NCBI GenBank assembly: GCA_026389955.1 | Contig: JAPLGY010000738.1 | Location: forward strand, 1-6,572 | Source: Caldilinea sp. | GTDB lineage: Bacteria > Chloroflexota > Anaerolineae > Caldilineales > Caldilineaceae | Reading direction: 5' to 3' | DNA length: 6,572 nt | Shown: piece after piece, positions 1 through 6,045 of the stretch | Position numbering within the stretch: the first letter of the stretch is position 1 | Layout of the letters: the number at the start of each line of letters is the position of its first letter | Position numbers and translations under genes: made by a program | Notes under the pieces: model-generated | Databases searched by the model: none | Told to the model about the DNA's origin: nothing | Seen by the model: only the letters and a program-made list of their open reading frames with translations

Positions 1-2
1 GT

Positions 3-260
3 GTGCTGCCTTCGATCGGGGGGGAGCAGGTCGAGCGTTTTCTGTACGCGCAGGTACGCCAGTATGAGGGGATGCTGGCGCTGGGGGCATACGCCCATCT
101 TTTGCCCTATACCAGTCGGCAGCAGGCTGTGGCAGCGCAGTTTGATGTGCCCCGTTTTGTCGAAGGTGTCAGCCGGCTGGTGCTCTGTGTTGCACCCGAG
201 CAGGTGCGTGAGGATCTGGCAGCACTGCTTTACAAAAGCGACTGCCAGTGTTCCAGATAG
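3..260 (+). CDS. C-terminal fragment of an unidentified protein (5' end outside window)
   Basis: An open frame enters from the left edge and stops at TAG 258-260, giving about 85 residues of a longer protein. The G+C-rich third positions and the amphipathic, helix-like pattern look like real coding, and no competing minus-strand frame covers bases 1-229. I do not recognise the family. The layout (an arginine/tyrosine-rich helix, a 'VPRFVEGVSRLVL' segment, then 'APEQVREDLAALL') vaguely resembles the tail of luciferase-like flavin monooxygenases, but this is too weak for a call. The last residues, after the 'AALL' helix, are Cys-rich and polar. The gene runs convergently into the tandem-DinB gene and the two 3' ends overlap by 31 bases. 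A GTG at 3-5 is probably just an internal valine codon, not the start. Confidence 0.55.
   Translation: MLPSIGGEQVERFLYAQVRQYEGMLALGAYAHLLPYTSRQQAVAAQFDVPRFVEGVSRLVLCVAPEQVREDLAALLYKSDCQCSR
216..248. repeat. Interrupted inverted repeat across the convergent gene ends (possible bidirectional terminator)
   Basis: CTGGCAG (216-222) pairs with CTGCCAG (242-248), and nested inside GCTTT (227-231) pairs with AAAGC (235-239) around a 3-base loop. A 4/2 internal loop separates the two stems. The structure spans the stop codon of the minus-strand DinB gene (230-232) and lies just before the plus-strand stop (258-260). The position suits a two-way terminator, but it lies inside both coding sequences and has no T-run, so chance is possible. 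Confidence 0.3.
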
Positions 261-1177
261 TGCTCGTAGGTAGCGGCGATCAATCTGCTGGCCGGCAGTT
301 CGCCGTTTTTGTCCCTGCGGATCCACTCTGGCCAGTTCAGCGAGAGAATGGCGGATCGTACTGCGGCGTGTACATGGTGGGCCTTATCGGAGACAGTTTC
401 GACGGACAGGCTCTGTGTGCGCGCCGCGTCTGTGGCGTTGACGGCATCGAGCTGCTCCGACGGGTTGTCGTTGGGTGCGAGTCCGAGCACGCTGTGCGCG
501 GGTTCACCGCCGATCAGATGACGAAGCAGGTAGGTTTCCCAGAGGGTGAGGTGGGCAATCTGAATTTTGGGTGACCAGCTGCCGTCGAAGGAAGTGTCCA
601 TGGCTGCCTTGTCTGGCAGCACGTTTTGGAGTCGATCCCATTCTCGGTCGATGCGGGCCAGCAGATCTTCTGGGCTGGTGGGCAAGCCGCTGTACTGTGC
701 GAACAGGGTACGGCGAATCATAGCAAGGTGGTTCCCGCCGTGGGCTGCGGAATTGCGCAAAATATCGGCGAGTGAGATTCTGCCCGTTTCGGGGTGGAGG
801 CCACTGCGCTGCCACTCGTCTTCCGCCACTGTCTTCCAAAAGGAGACCCAGCGGGTGTGCAGTCCTTGCAGCAGTTCGACCGCAGCGGAGACACTGGCTG
901 TTCGGCTGTCAGCCAGCGCCACCCAGCCATCCCGGTCATAGGTGGGAAGTGTGGGTTCGCTTTCGGTGAGAATCAGCTTGCAGCGAATGAAATTGTTCAT
1001 GTGGGAGTCAGCCAGGTGGTGAAGATTCTGGGCGATCGACCACTCTCCTACCAGAAAGGGAGTGGTTGATTCTCGTTCGTCCACAGTTGCGGTCAGGCGG
1101 GCCAGTTGGTGGGGCAGGCGGGCCAGTCTATCGATCTGTGCCTGGCGAAGGGCATGAAGTTCATGAGAGGCAGGCAT
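230..1177 (-). CDS. Tandem DinB/YfiT-like metal-dependent protein (putative bacillithiol/thiol transferase family)
   Basis: 315 residues with two four-helix DinB-fold domains in a row. Domain 1 (about residues 10-160) is close to the YfiT/BstA subgroup: 'HHLADSHMNNFIRCKL' at 53-68, 'LHTRW' at 106-110 and 'HGGNH' at 146-150. This supplies the usual metal triad His54, His146 and His150. Domain 2 (about 170-315) is more diverged but keeps its own triad: His209 in 'IQIAHLTLWE', and His306 and His310 in the C-terminal 'EHYLEH'. Known family members are cytoplasmic metal-binding proteins, some of which transfer bacillithiol or related thiols to electrophiles; which reaction this one performs is unknown. 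Usual YfiT/DinB proteins are about 150-180 residues, so this is a duplication or fusion. The ATG at 1177 is supported by AGGGAG seven bases upstream. A promoter-like pair lies at 1218-1245, so it is probably transcribed apart from the operon upstream. Confidence 0.85.
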   Translation of the reverse strand: MPASHELHALRQAQIDRLARLPHQLARLTATVDERESTTPFLVGEWSIAQNLHHLADSHMNNFIRCKLILTESEPTLPTYDRDGWVALADSRTASVSAAVELLQGLHTRWVSFWKTVAEDEWQRSGLHPETGRISLADILRNSAAHGGNHLAMIRRTLFAQYSGLPTSPEDLLARIDREWDRLQNVLPDKAAMDTSFDGSWSPKIQIAHLTLWETYLLRHLIGGEPAHSVLGLAPNDNPSEQLDAVNATDAARTQSLSVETVSDKAHHVHAAVRSAILSLNWPEWIRRDKNGELPASRLIAATYEHYLEHWQSLL

Positions 1178-1217
1178 GGCATAGCTCCCTTTTCAAAGAA
1201 GAGGCTGGAAGGCTCTC

Positions 1218-1245
1218 AGTATACAGGCTCTGGTGTTCGGTGCAA
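1218..1245 (-). promoter_or_regulatory. Candidate promoter for the tandem-DinB gene
   Basis: On the minus strand TTGCAC (1245-1240) is followed after 16 bases by TATACT (1223-1218). The -10 box matches the sigma-70 consensus at 5 of 6 positions and the -35 at only 3 of 6. Transcription would start near 1211, giving a leader of about 34 bases with the AGGGAG ribosome site at 1190-1185. Confidence 0.5.
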
Positions 1246-1340
1246 AATATGTCGCAGGTGTGTGCTCGGTGGAATGTTTCCTGGGCAGGGTGGGGGTGCT
1301 GACTTTCGGATCGAGGCGGCTGGCACCAACTGGCTGGGGG

Positions 1341-1388
1341 CTGCCTGCGCTCCTCTCCGCTGGTTTCAGCGGACAGGAGCGCAGGCAG
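1341..1388 (-). terminator. Long near-perfect hairpin downstream of spoVS (likely terminator, no T-run)
   Basis: Bases 1341-1362 and 1367-1388 are inverted complements over 22 bp, with a single C/C mismatch (1355 against 1374) and a GTTT loop on the plus strand. It begins 31 bases past the spoVS stop and lies about 95 bases before the candidate DinB promoter, which is the expected place for a terminator. Neither side has a T-tract, so it is not a classical intrinsic terminator. It could instead be a mobile hairpin repeat or an RNA-stabilising structure. The rest of the 242-base gap (1178-1419) shows only the DinB promoter and a small CTGC/GCAG stem at 1391-1401. Confidence 0.6.
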
Positions 1389-1419
1389 GTCTGCTCCGCA
1401 GGGACGATGGGCTGGCGGT

Positions 1420-1707
1420 TTAGAGGGCGAGCATGGTTTCGCTGGGGCGTTTGAGGATCGCCATGCGGATCGCCGTGCGTTCGGCGCCTTCGATATCGAC
1501 CTCGGTAAAACTGGGGACGACGGCGAGGTCGAAGCCATCCTCGACGAGGTAGCTGCGGGCGATGGTCACAGCTTTGACAGCCTGGTTGAGGGCGCTGGCG
1601 CCGATGGCCTGCAGCTCAGCGTATCCTTTTTCGCGCATGATGCCTGCAATGGCACCTGCAACTGATGCGGCTCGTGATTGACTGGAGACTTTGATGAGAT
1701 CTGCCAT
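1420..1707 (-). CDS. spoVS: SpoVS-family (Alba-like) small protein
   Basis: 95 residues, against about 86 for the Bacillus protein; the extra length is a C-terminal tail after residue 85. The family core is obvious: 'LIKVSSQSRAASVAGAIAG' at 4-22, then 'LQAIGASALNQAVKAVTIAR' at 32-51, then a 'VVPSFTEVDIEGAERTAIRM' block at 63-82. SpoVS is a small Alba-fold protein that affects spore development and septation in Bacillus. Homologues are also found in non-sporulating lineages, where a nucleic-acid-binding or regulatory role is suspected. The start at 1707 is chosen because AAGGAG (1722-1717) sits nine bases upstream; an in-frame ATG at 1845 would add 46 residues with no family similarity. It follows dhaL on the same strand after 153 bases, where I find no convincing promoter, so it could be read from the operon or from its own start site. 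Confidence 0.9.
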   Translation of the reverse strand: MADLIKVSSQSRAASVAGAIAGIMREKGYAELQAIGASALNQAVKAVTIARSYLVEDGFDLAVVPSFTEVDIEGAERTAIRMAILKRPSETMLAL

Positions 1708-1829
1708 AATGTTGTTCTCCTTCGGCAAATCCAGCGAACCGTCTGTGGCGGTGAGCTGGAAACAGTGAGGAAGCGCAGTTTGCTTGCCTCTTTCTGGCTT
1801 TAGGATACTGCAGGCTGCGATGATGGGGT

Positions 1830-1846
1830 GTTGATGTGGGATCAAC
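1830..1846. repeat. Short inverted repeat GTTGAT-N5-ATCAAC between dhaL and spoVS
   Basis: A perfect 6-bp inverted repeat around GTGGG, 14 bases past the dhaL stop. It could be a weak stem-loop at the operon end or a binding site for a dimeric regulator of spoVS. The arms are too short to exclude chance. The rest of the 1708-1860 gap shows only the spoVS ribosome site. Confidence 0.3.
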
Positions 1847-1860
1847 GATCTTGGGGGTGT

Positions 1861-2481
1861 TCAAGGCTCTGTGGCCAGCAGGGCTCGGAGCAGGTAGGTG
1901 ATCGAGACGGCGCCGGGGTCGGGGTGGCCCAGGCTGCGGGCGCCCAGCTTTGCGGCGCGCCCGCGTCGGGCGACCAGGCTGCTGGTGGCGGCTGCCCCTT
2001 GTTCTGCTGCGGGCAGGGCTGCTTTCCAGGCCACTGCCAGCGGTTGGTCTGGGGGGTGGGTTGCCAACGCGCGGAGAAAGGGGTAGAGGGCGTCGAGCAG
2101 GGTTTTATCTCCGGGCTGGGCTTTGCCGAGTCGTGCTACATGGTCGGCGCCGGCCTGCAGGGCTGCTGTGACAGCGGGCAAGTCACAAGGGCCGTCTCCC
2201 AGCTGCTGACCGGCAGTGGCCAGCAGTGCGCCGACCAGCGCGCCCGAGGCGCCGCCGGCATCGGCGAAGGCGGTGCCGGCTTGTTGCAGCAGCTGGCCGC
2301 TGCTGCCCGTGGCCCCGGCGAGGGCGGCGCTGGCAGCGCGCAGCCCTCGCACCATGGTGGCCCCGTGGTCGCCGTCACCGGCGGCGGCGTCCAGTCGGCC
2401 GAGTTCGGCTTCGTGCTCTACCATCAGCACCAGGGCTTCGGCCAGCCAACGGTGCACCACACACGGGGCAGCAGTGTCCAT
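1861..2481 (-). CDS. dhaL: DhaL, nucleotide-binding subunit of a DhaK/DhaL-type ketose kinase
   Basis: 206 residues, the normal size for a stand-alone DhaL. It keeps the magnesium-binding aspartates Asp31, Asp36 and Asp38 in 'LDAAAGDGDHG' (30-40). It also has the 'GGASGAL' loop at 76-82, 'QPGDKTLLDAL' at 122-132 and 'RRGRAAKLGARSLGHPDPGA' at 172-191, where the C-terminal 'GHxDPGA' is diagnostic. DhaL holds ADP/ATP and donates phosphate to the ketose held covalently on DhaK. In PTS-type systems the bound ADP is recharged by phospho-DhaM; in ATP-type kinases DhaL is usually fused to DhaK. Here it is separate, starting 11 bases after dhaK, with a GAGGA ribosome site overlapping the dhaK stop, so the two are translated together. 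No DhaM is in the window, but a PTS enzyme I is at the head of the block. Confidence 0.93.
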   Translation of the reverse strand: MDTAAPCVVHRWLAEALVLMVEHEAELGRLDAAAGDGDHGATMVRGLRAASAALAGATGSSGQLLQQAGTAFADAGGASGALVGALLATAGQQLGDGPCDLPAVTAALQAGADHVARLGKAQPGDKTLLDALYPFLRALATHPPDQPLAVAWKAALPAAEQGAAATSSLVARRGRAAKLGARSLGHPDPGAVSITYLLRALLATEP

Positions 2482-2492
2482 TCAGATTTTCC

Positions 2493-3491
2493 TCAAAATT
2501 TCGTATAGGCAGCAGAAGTGCAAGGGGCATCGAAGAGGGGCAGCAGCTCGTCGTCGAGCCAGCAGAGCGAGAGTGAACAGCCAGCCATATCGAGCGAGGT
2601 GACCATTTCAGCCACGACCGGGTGGTACGGTGTCAGCCCGGCTGCTACCAGCAGCCGGTGGACATCTTTGTAAAGGACGAAGAGCTCTTCGTATTGGGTG
2701 GATCCGAGCCCGTTGAGCAAAACGCCGACCCGTGGGGGAAGGGCGGACGGGGCGTTGGCGAGCAGGGTTTCGAGCAACAGCCCGGCGATCTCGTGGGCAG
2801 GGCGCAGGTGGCTGGACTGGATGCCTGGTTCGCCGTGGACGCCGAGCCCCAGCTCCATCTGTCCGGGTTCGACGGCAAAGAGCGGCGCAGAGTGGCCGGG
2901 CAGCGTGCAGCCGCCGAAGGCGACCCCAAACGAGCGGGTCTGGTCGTTGGCTTTTTGGGTCAGCCGTGCGACGGTCTCCAGGTCATCCCCGCGGGCGGCG
3001 CTGGCACCGGCGATTTTGAAAACAAAAAAGTCGCCGGCGATGCCGCGTCGTTCGCTCTCTTCGCCTTGGGGGGCGGAGGCGACATCGTCGGTGACGCGTA
3101 CGGTGCGCACCTTCAGCCCTTCGGCCTGGCAGCGCTGCTCGGCCAGGTCGAAGTTGAGCACATCTCCGCTGTAGTTGCCGTAGCAGAAGAGCACGCCGCC
3201 GTTGCCGGCTGCGGCTCGGGTGACCCGGCAGATCTGTTCTGCCGAGGGTGCGGCGAAGACATTGCCCATGACGGCGGCAGAGGCCAGGCCGGGCCCGACA
3301 TAGCCGCAGAAGGCAGGGTAGTGGCCTGACCCGCCGCCGATGACCACGGCGACCTGGCTGCGTGGGACAGGCTGGGTGGCGACCACCCCGGAGGCGTCTG
3401 GCACACGGCGGACCAGTCGGCCGTATGCGGCCACGAACCCTTCGATCAGCTCTTCGCGGAATTGGGTGGGGTCGTTGTACAGCACGGTCAT
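2493..3491 (-). CDS. dhaK: DhaK, ketose-binding subunit; divergent, possibly a tetrulose (erythrulose-type) kinase
   Basis: 332 residues, in line with DhaK (about 330-356). It shows 'GGGSGHYPAF' (52-61), 'VFAAPSAEQI' (78-87), 'GNYSGDVLNF' (105-114), 'RRGIAGDFFVFKIAGA' (148-163) and 'MELGLGVHGEPG' (212-223). His219 is the residue that in DhaK forms the covalent hemiaminal with the substrate ketone. His57 and Asp110, equivalent to E. coli His56 and Asp109, are also kept. Two changes stand out: 'GHYP' in place of the usual 'GHEP', and Gly105 where canonical DHA kinases have a substrate-contacting lysine ('KNYTGD'). Such changes suggest a substrate other than dihydroxyacetone; DhaK-like D- and L-erythrulose kinases are known. 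The AGGAG ribosome site at 3502-3498 overlaps the TAG stop of the cupin gene, nine bases before the ATG. Confidence 0.9.
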   Translation of the reverse strand: MTVLYNDPTQFREELIEGFVAAYGRLVRRVPDASGVVATQPVPRSQVAVVIGGGSGHYPAFCGYVGPGLASAAVMGNVFAAPSAEQICRVTRAAAGNGGVLFCYGNYSGDVLNFDLAEQRCQAEGLKVRTVRVTDDVASAPQGEESERRGIAGDFFVFKIAGASAARGDDLETVARLTQKANDQTRSFGVAFGGCTLPGHSAPLFAVEPGQMELGLGVHGEPGIQSSHLRPAHEIAGLLLETLLANAPSALPPRVGVLLNGLGSTQYEELFVLYKDVHRLLVAAGLTPYHPVVAEMVTSLDMAGCSLSLCWLDDELLPLFDAPCTSAAYTKF

Positions 3492-3500
3492 GGTGGGCTC

Positions 3501-3938
3501 CTAGATTCGGATGAAGGCGGCGGCCTCTGGCGATTGTCGCAGGGCATCCAGGTCGGCAGCGTTGGGCAGCTGGGGGCGGTCGCGCTGGCTGTTGACGATG
3601 CAAAAGAACCCGAGCGGCTCGGCGCCGGTGGGTTGAAACTGGTGCCAGGTCCATGCTGCGACCTGCACCAGGTCATACAGCTGGATGGGGTAAACGGTGT
3701 GGCCCAGCAGCACGCGGCCGGTGCCGCGTGCGACCAGCACAGCATGTTCGTGTTCGTGGCGTTCCAGTGTGGAGTAGCCGCCGGGTGCCACCTCGAAGTA
3801 GCGCCACTGGAAGGCCATTGTGCTGCCTTCGAAGAGAATCTGGCGGGTGACGTCTTGGAAGCTGCTGCCCTCCTGTTTGTAGGCGTGGAGTGGTGTCTCC
3901 TGCCAGCGGCATTGGCCCAGGTGTGTGCGCAGAATCAT
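3501..3938 (-). CDS. Small single-domain cupin, role unknown, coupled to the RuBisCO-like gene
   Basis: 145 residues. Cupin motif 1 is clear: 'PGGYSTLERHEHEHAVLVAR' at 52-71, with His61, His63 and His65 and a downstream Gly. Motif 2 is 'LVQVAAWTWHQFQP' at 90-103, with His99 completing a likely metal site. The first motif has His at 65 where a Glu ligand would be common, so metal ligation may be 3-His or 4-His. A beta-barrel of this size can be a sugar or sugar-phosphate isomerase, an epimerase, a lyase, a dioxygenase or a ligand sensor; the sequence does not decide. The ATG at 3938 overlaps the RuBisCO-like stop as ATGA, with an AGAGG ribosome site six bases upstream (3949-3945). This is strong evidence of translational coupling and hence of a linked function. 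No signal peptide or membrane segment is seen. Confidence 0.88.
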   Translation of the reverse strand: MILRTHLGQCRWQETPLHAYKQEGSSFQDVTRQILFEGSTMAFQWRYFEVAPGGYSTLERHEHEHAVLVARGTGRVLLGHTVYPIQLYDLVQVAAWTWHQFQPTGAEPLGFFCIVNSQRDRPQLPNAADLDALRQSPEAAAFIRI

Positions 3939-5050
3939 TGTGCGCCTCTGTGTACATTGTCGACAAAGGTGCGGCTGCGTTCCAAGAGTGCGTCGCCTGC
4001 CATGTAGAGGCTGCCGCCGATCAGCAGGATGGTCTCGTTGCCGTAGAAGGTGACCATTTCGCCGACCCGGTCGACCTGCATGCCGCCTGCGGGGACGGGG
4101 AAGGCAGGTCGGAGGGGCCCCCATGGCTGGCGCAGATTGTGGGCGAGGTCGAGGCAAGTCTGTGGGCTGTAGGTGAAGCGGCCGCCGTAGTTGGGGTAGA
4201 TGACGGCGTCGGCGCCGAAGAGCCGAAAAATTTTACCGAAGAGCAGGTCGGGGGCGATGCGCAGTGCGCCGGCGAAGGCTGGGTGGGCCATGACCGCCAT
4301 GCCCAGCCCGCCGGCCACCAGCTCGTGCATCACGGGCAGGCCGACCAGCATCGGTTCGAGCATCACCATCTGGACGCCGAGGTCGCGGCAGATGTGTGCC
4401 TGTTCGGCCAGGGTGCGTGGTCCGCCGAGCAGATTGGGCACGTAGAGGGACTGCCGTCCGGTCTGTGCTGTGGCCCGGGCCACGGCGGCCTGGCAGGCGG
4501 CGACGCGTTCGGCAAAGGGAGAAAATGGCTGGTTGGCCAGCCCATGGTCGTCTTTGATGAAGTCGATCCCGGCGCAGGCGAAGGTATAGCAGAGTTCGGC
4601 CAGCTGTGCAGAGGGGATGCCTTGCGGTTTGAGTGCGGTGCAGGTGAGTGGTCGGTCGTAGCCATTGACCAGGGCGCGCAGCCCGGCGCAGCCTATCTGG
4701 GGTCCGACAAACAGCTCCAACTGCTCGTCGGGGAGAGCGACGTCGGCCAGCAGCACATCGCTTTGCAGCGAGGTATTGCCAAACAGCATGTTGAGCCACT
4801 GTGCCGGGTCGTCGCCGGTGGTGGCGCGGGCCAGCTGGATCATGACCTCAAAGGTTTGGGTATTGCCTTCCTCGGCGGTCAGTGGGCGGATCGAAGCGAC
4901 GCGGCCGAGGATATTTTCGACGATCTGTGGGTCGCGCACTGCGAGGCGGGGCAGTTCCACGCTTTGTTCGAGGGCCACTCCTTCTGCTCGGCTGGCGATC
5001 TCTGCGGCGGTCGAGCGGATGTGGTAGGTGACGGTCAGAGAGTCTTGCAC
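3935..5050 (-). CDS. RuBisCO-like protein (form IV, non-carboxylase)
   Basis: 371 residues, shorter than most RuBisCO large chains (about 410-470). An N-terminal alpha/beta domain (about 1-120) precedes the TIM barrel. 'ALKPQG' (139-144) matches the first active-site lysine (Lys175 in RuBisCO). 'GIDFIKDDHG' (161-170) matches the carbamylation/Mg site, with Lys166 and Asp168 kept but His169 replacing the usual Glu. 'MAHPAFAGA' (254-262) matches the His294 strand. Loop 6 reads 'YPNYGGRFTYS' (285-295) and lacks the catalytic Lys334. 'VPAGGM' (319-324) and 'LLIGGS' (342-347) match the phosphate-binding strands. It should therefore not fix CO2. Described relatives act as enolases, isomerases, decarboxylases or transcarboxylase/hydrolases on phosphorylated keto compounds. 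The GTG start at 5050 has AGGAG eight bases upstream; the next Met is residue 69. The neighbouring PfkB kinase could supply a phosphorylated substrate. Confidence 0.92.
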   Translation of the reverse strand: MQDSLTVTYHIRSTAAEIASRAEGVALEQSVELPRLAVRDPQIVENILGRVASIRPLTAEEGNTQTFEVMIQLARATTGDDPAQWLNMLFGNTSLQSDVLLADVALPDEQLELFVGPQIGCAGLRALVNGYDRPLTCTALKPQGIPSAQLAELCYTFACAGIDFIKDDHGLANQPFSPFAERVAACQAAVARATAQTGRQSLYVPNLLGGPRTLAEQAHICRDLGVQMVMLEPMLVGLPVMHELVAGGLGMAVMAHPAFAGALRIAPDLLFGKIFRLFGADAVIYPNYGGRFTYSPQTCLDLAHNLRQPWGPLRPAFPVPAGGMQVDRVGEMVTFYGNETILLIGGSLYMAGDALLERSRTFVDNVHRGAQ

Positions 5051-5063
5051 AAACTGTTCTCCT
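5050..5063 (-). promoter_or_regulatory. Ribosome binding site fixing the GTG start of the RuBisCO-like gene
   Basis: AGGAG at 5063-5059 lies eight bases before GTG at 5050-5048. The open frame continues upstream well into the PfkB gene in a different phase with no family similarity, so this site decides the start. The 34-base gap after the PfkB stop is the largest within the block. Confidence 0.75.
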
Positions 5064-5084
5064 CTGGTGGATGGGGTTGTGAAT

Positions 5085-6038
5085 TCAGGCCAGGGTGGTG
5101 GCAGAGCGCAGAAAAGCCAGTGTCTGGGGCAAATCGACGATGCCTGCGTCGGAGCCCAGCCCGCCCGCCACAAGCCCGGCGGCGGCAGTGCCCAGCCGTC
5201 CGGCTTCTTCCAGGGTCCAGCCTTGGCCCAGTGCGACAATAAAGCCTGCGCAGTAGGCGTCGCCGCAGCCGGTCGTATCGACCACGGGTACCTGGAACGC
5301 GGGCAGCCGCAGCTCGCACAGCTGGCCGGCCTCCTGCCAGGCGATACTGCTGCCTTCTGCCCCCATTTTAAAGACAGTGTGGCCGACGCCGCGGTCGAGG
5401 AAAAAGGTAATGACGGCATGGCGGTCGTGCAGTCTGCACATCATTCGTGCTTCGTCCAGGTTGGGCATAAAGTAATCGATGAAGGGCAGGCAGGGTTCGA
5501 TCAGATCGAGCAGGTCGGGGCGGTTGAGGGCGACCAGGTCAAAGGTTGTGGTAACTCCGTGGCTTTTGGCAAATTTGAGTACTTCGACGGTAGGGGGGCC
5601 ATCGAACCGGGGCATCAGCGAGGTGCCGCCGACATGCAGGAAATCGGCCTGGGCGATTGCGTCGAAGTCAATGTCTTCCAGTGTCAATGCGCCGTTGGCG
5701 CCTGGCACATGCAGGGCGGGTCGTTCGCCGTTGGGGCGGATCGGCAGCATGGTTGCCGAGGTTTGGACTCCTGCTTTGCGGCGGAGGTGGTGGGTTTCGA
5801 TGCCGTAGCTTTGCATTGTATGGACGACAAAATTGCCCAGCTCGTCTTGGCCGAGCGCCCCCATTGCGATGACTCGGGCTCCTAGTTTGGCCAGGTCGAT
5901 GCTGGTCCCGGCTGCGGTGCCTGCGACGGTGATGCGGATTTCTTCGAGCAGGTCAACGTGTTGGCCGTCGGGGATCTGTGTGACGGGCCGGCCCAAGATA
6001 TCGACGATATGGATACCCAAGCTGACAACTGTGGTCAT
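5085..6038 (-). CDS. PfkB/ribokinase-family carbohydrate kinase
   Basis: 317 residues, typical for the family. The first PfkB signature region is 'GTAAGTSIDLAKLGARV' at 40-56, followed by 'GALGQDELG' at 60-68. 'MPNLDEA' at 191-197 is the conserved PN-x-x-E element, and 'FKMGAEGS' at 223-230 follows. The second signature, 'DTTGCGDAYCAGF' at 254-266, carries the catalytic base Asp260 and the anion hole (with Cys in place of the usual Ala). The family transfers phosphate from ATP to a hydroxyl of a sugar, sugar acid or nucleoside; the substrate cannot be read from these motifs. It starts seven bases after the enzyme I stop with only a weak GAGAAAGA-like ribosome site, suggesting coupled translation. 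Its position before the RuBisCO-like gene suggests it makes that protein's phosphorylated substrate or a precursor. Alternatives are KDG-kinase or fructokinase-like roles. Confidence 0.93.
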   Translation of the reverse strand: MTTVVSLGIHIVDILGRPVTQIPDGQHVDLLEEIRITVAGTAAGTSIDLAKLGARVIAMGALGQDELGNFVVHTMQSYGIETHHLRRKAGVQTSATMLPIRPNGERPALHVPGANGALTLEDIDFDAIAQADFLHVGGTSLMPRFDGPPTVEVLKFAKSHGVTTTFDLVALNRPDLLDLIEPCLPFIDYFMPNLDEARMMCRLHDRHAVITFFLDRGVGHTVFKMGAEGSSIAWQEAGQLCELRLPAFQVPVVDTTGCGDAYCAGFIVALGQGWTLEEAGRLGTAAAGLVAGGLGSDAGIVDLPQTLAFLRSATTLA

Positions 6039-6045
6039 ACAAACA

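Noticed and set aside
1161..1538. Minus-strand open frame across the spoVS 3' end and the hairpin
   Set aside because: Pro/Ser-rich translation without motifs. It overlaps spoVS in another frame and is partly made of hairpin sequence.
1708..1860. Sigma-70 promoter ahead of spoVS
   Set aside because: TATCCT at 1807-1802 (minus) has no acceptable -35 at 16-18 bases, and TTGATC at 1845-1840 has no matching -10.
1828..2508. Plus-strand open frame opposite dhaL
   Set aside because: Low-complexity Gly/Ala/Gln-rich translation. The minus-strand frame carries the full DhaL motif set.
3935..5050. Reading the RuBisCO-like gene as a genuine CO2-fixing RuBisCO
   Set aside because: The loop-6 lysine is missing and the KDDE metal motif is KDDH, so carboxylation is not expected.
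3501..5050. Methionine salvage cluster (RuBisCO-like enolase plus cupin acireductone dioxygenase)
   Set aside because: No MTR kinase, MTR-1-P isomerase or dehydratase is seen, the cupin lacks the acireductone dioxygenase layout, and the DhaKL/PfkB/EI neighbours do not fit.
3890..5242. Long plus-strand open frame (about 450 codons) opposite the RuBisCO-like gene
   Set aside because: Its translation is rich in Gly, Ala, Gln and Val with no family motif, and it mirrors a clearly recognised minus-strand gene. Long antisense frames are expected in G+C-rich coding DNA.
5028..5885. Plus-strand open frame opposite the PfkB kinase
   Set aside because: Antisense shadow of a gene with intact kinase signatures; no ribosome site or motif of its own.
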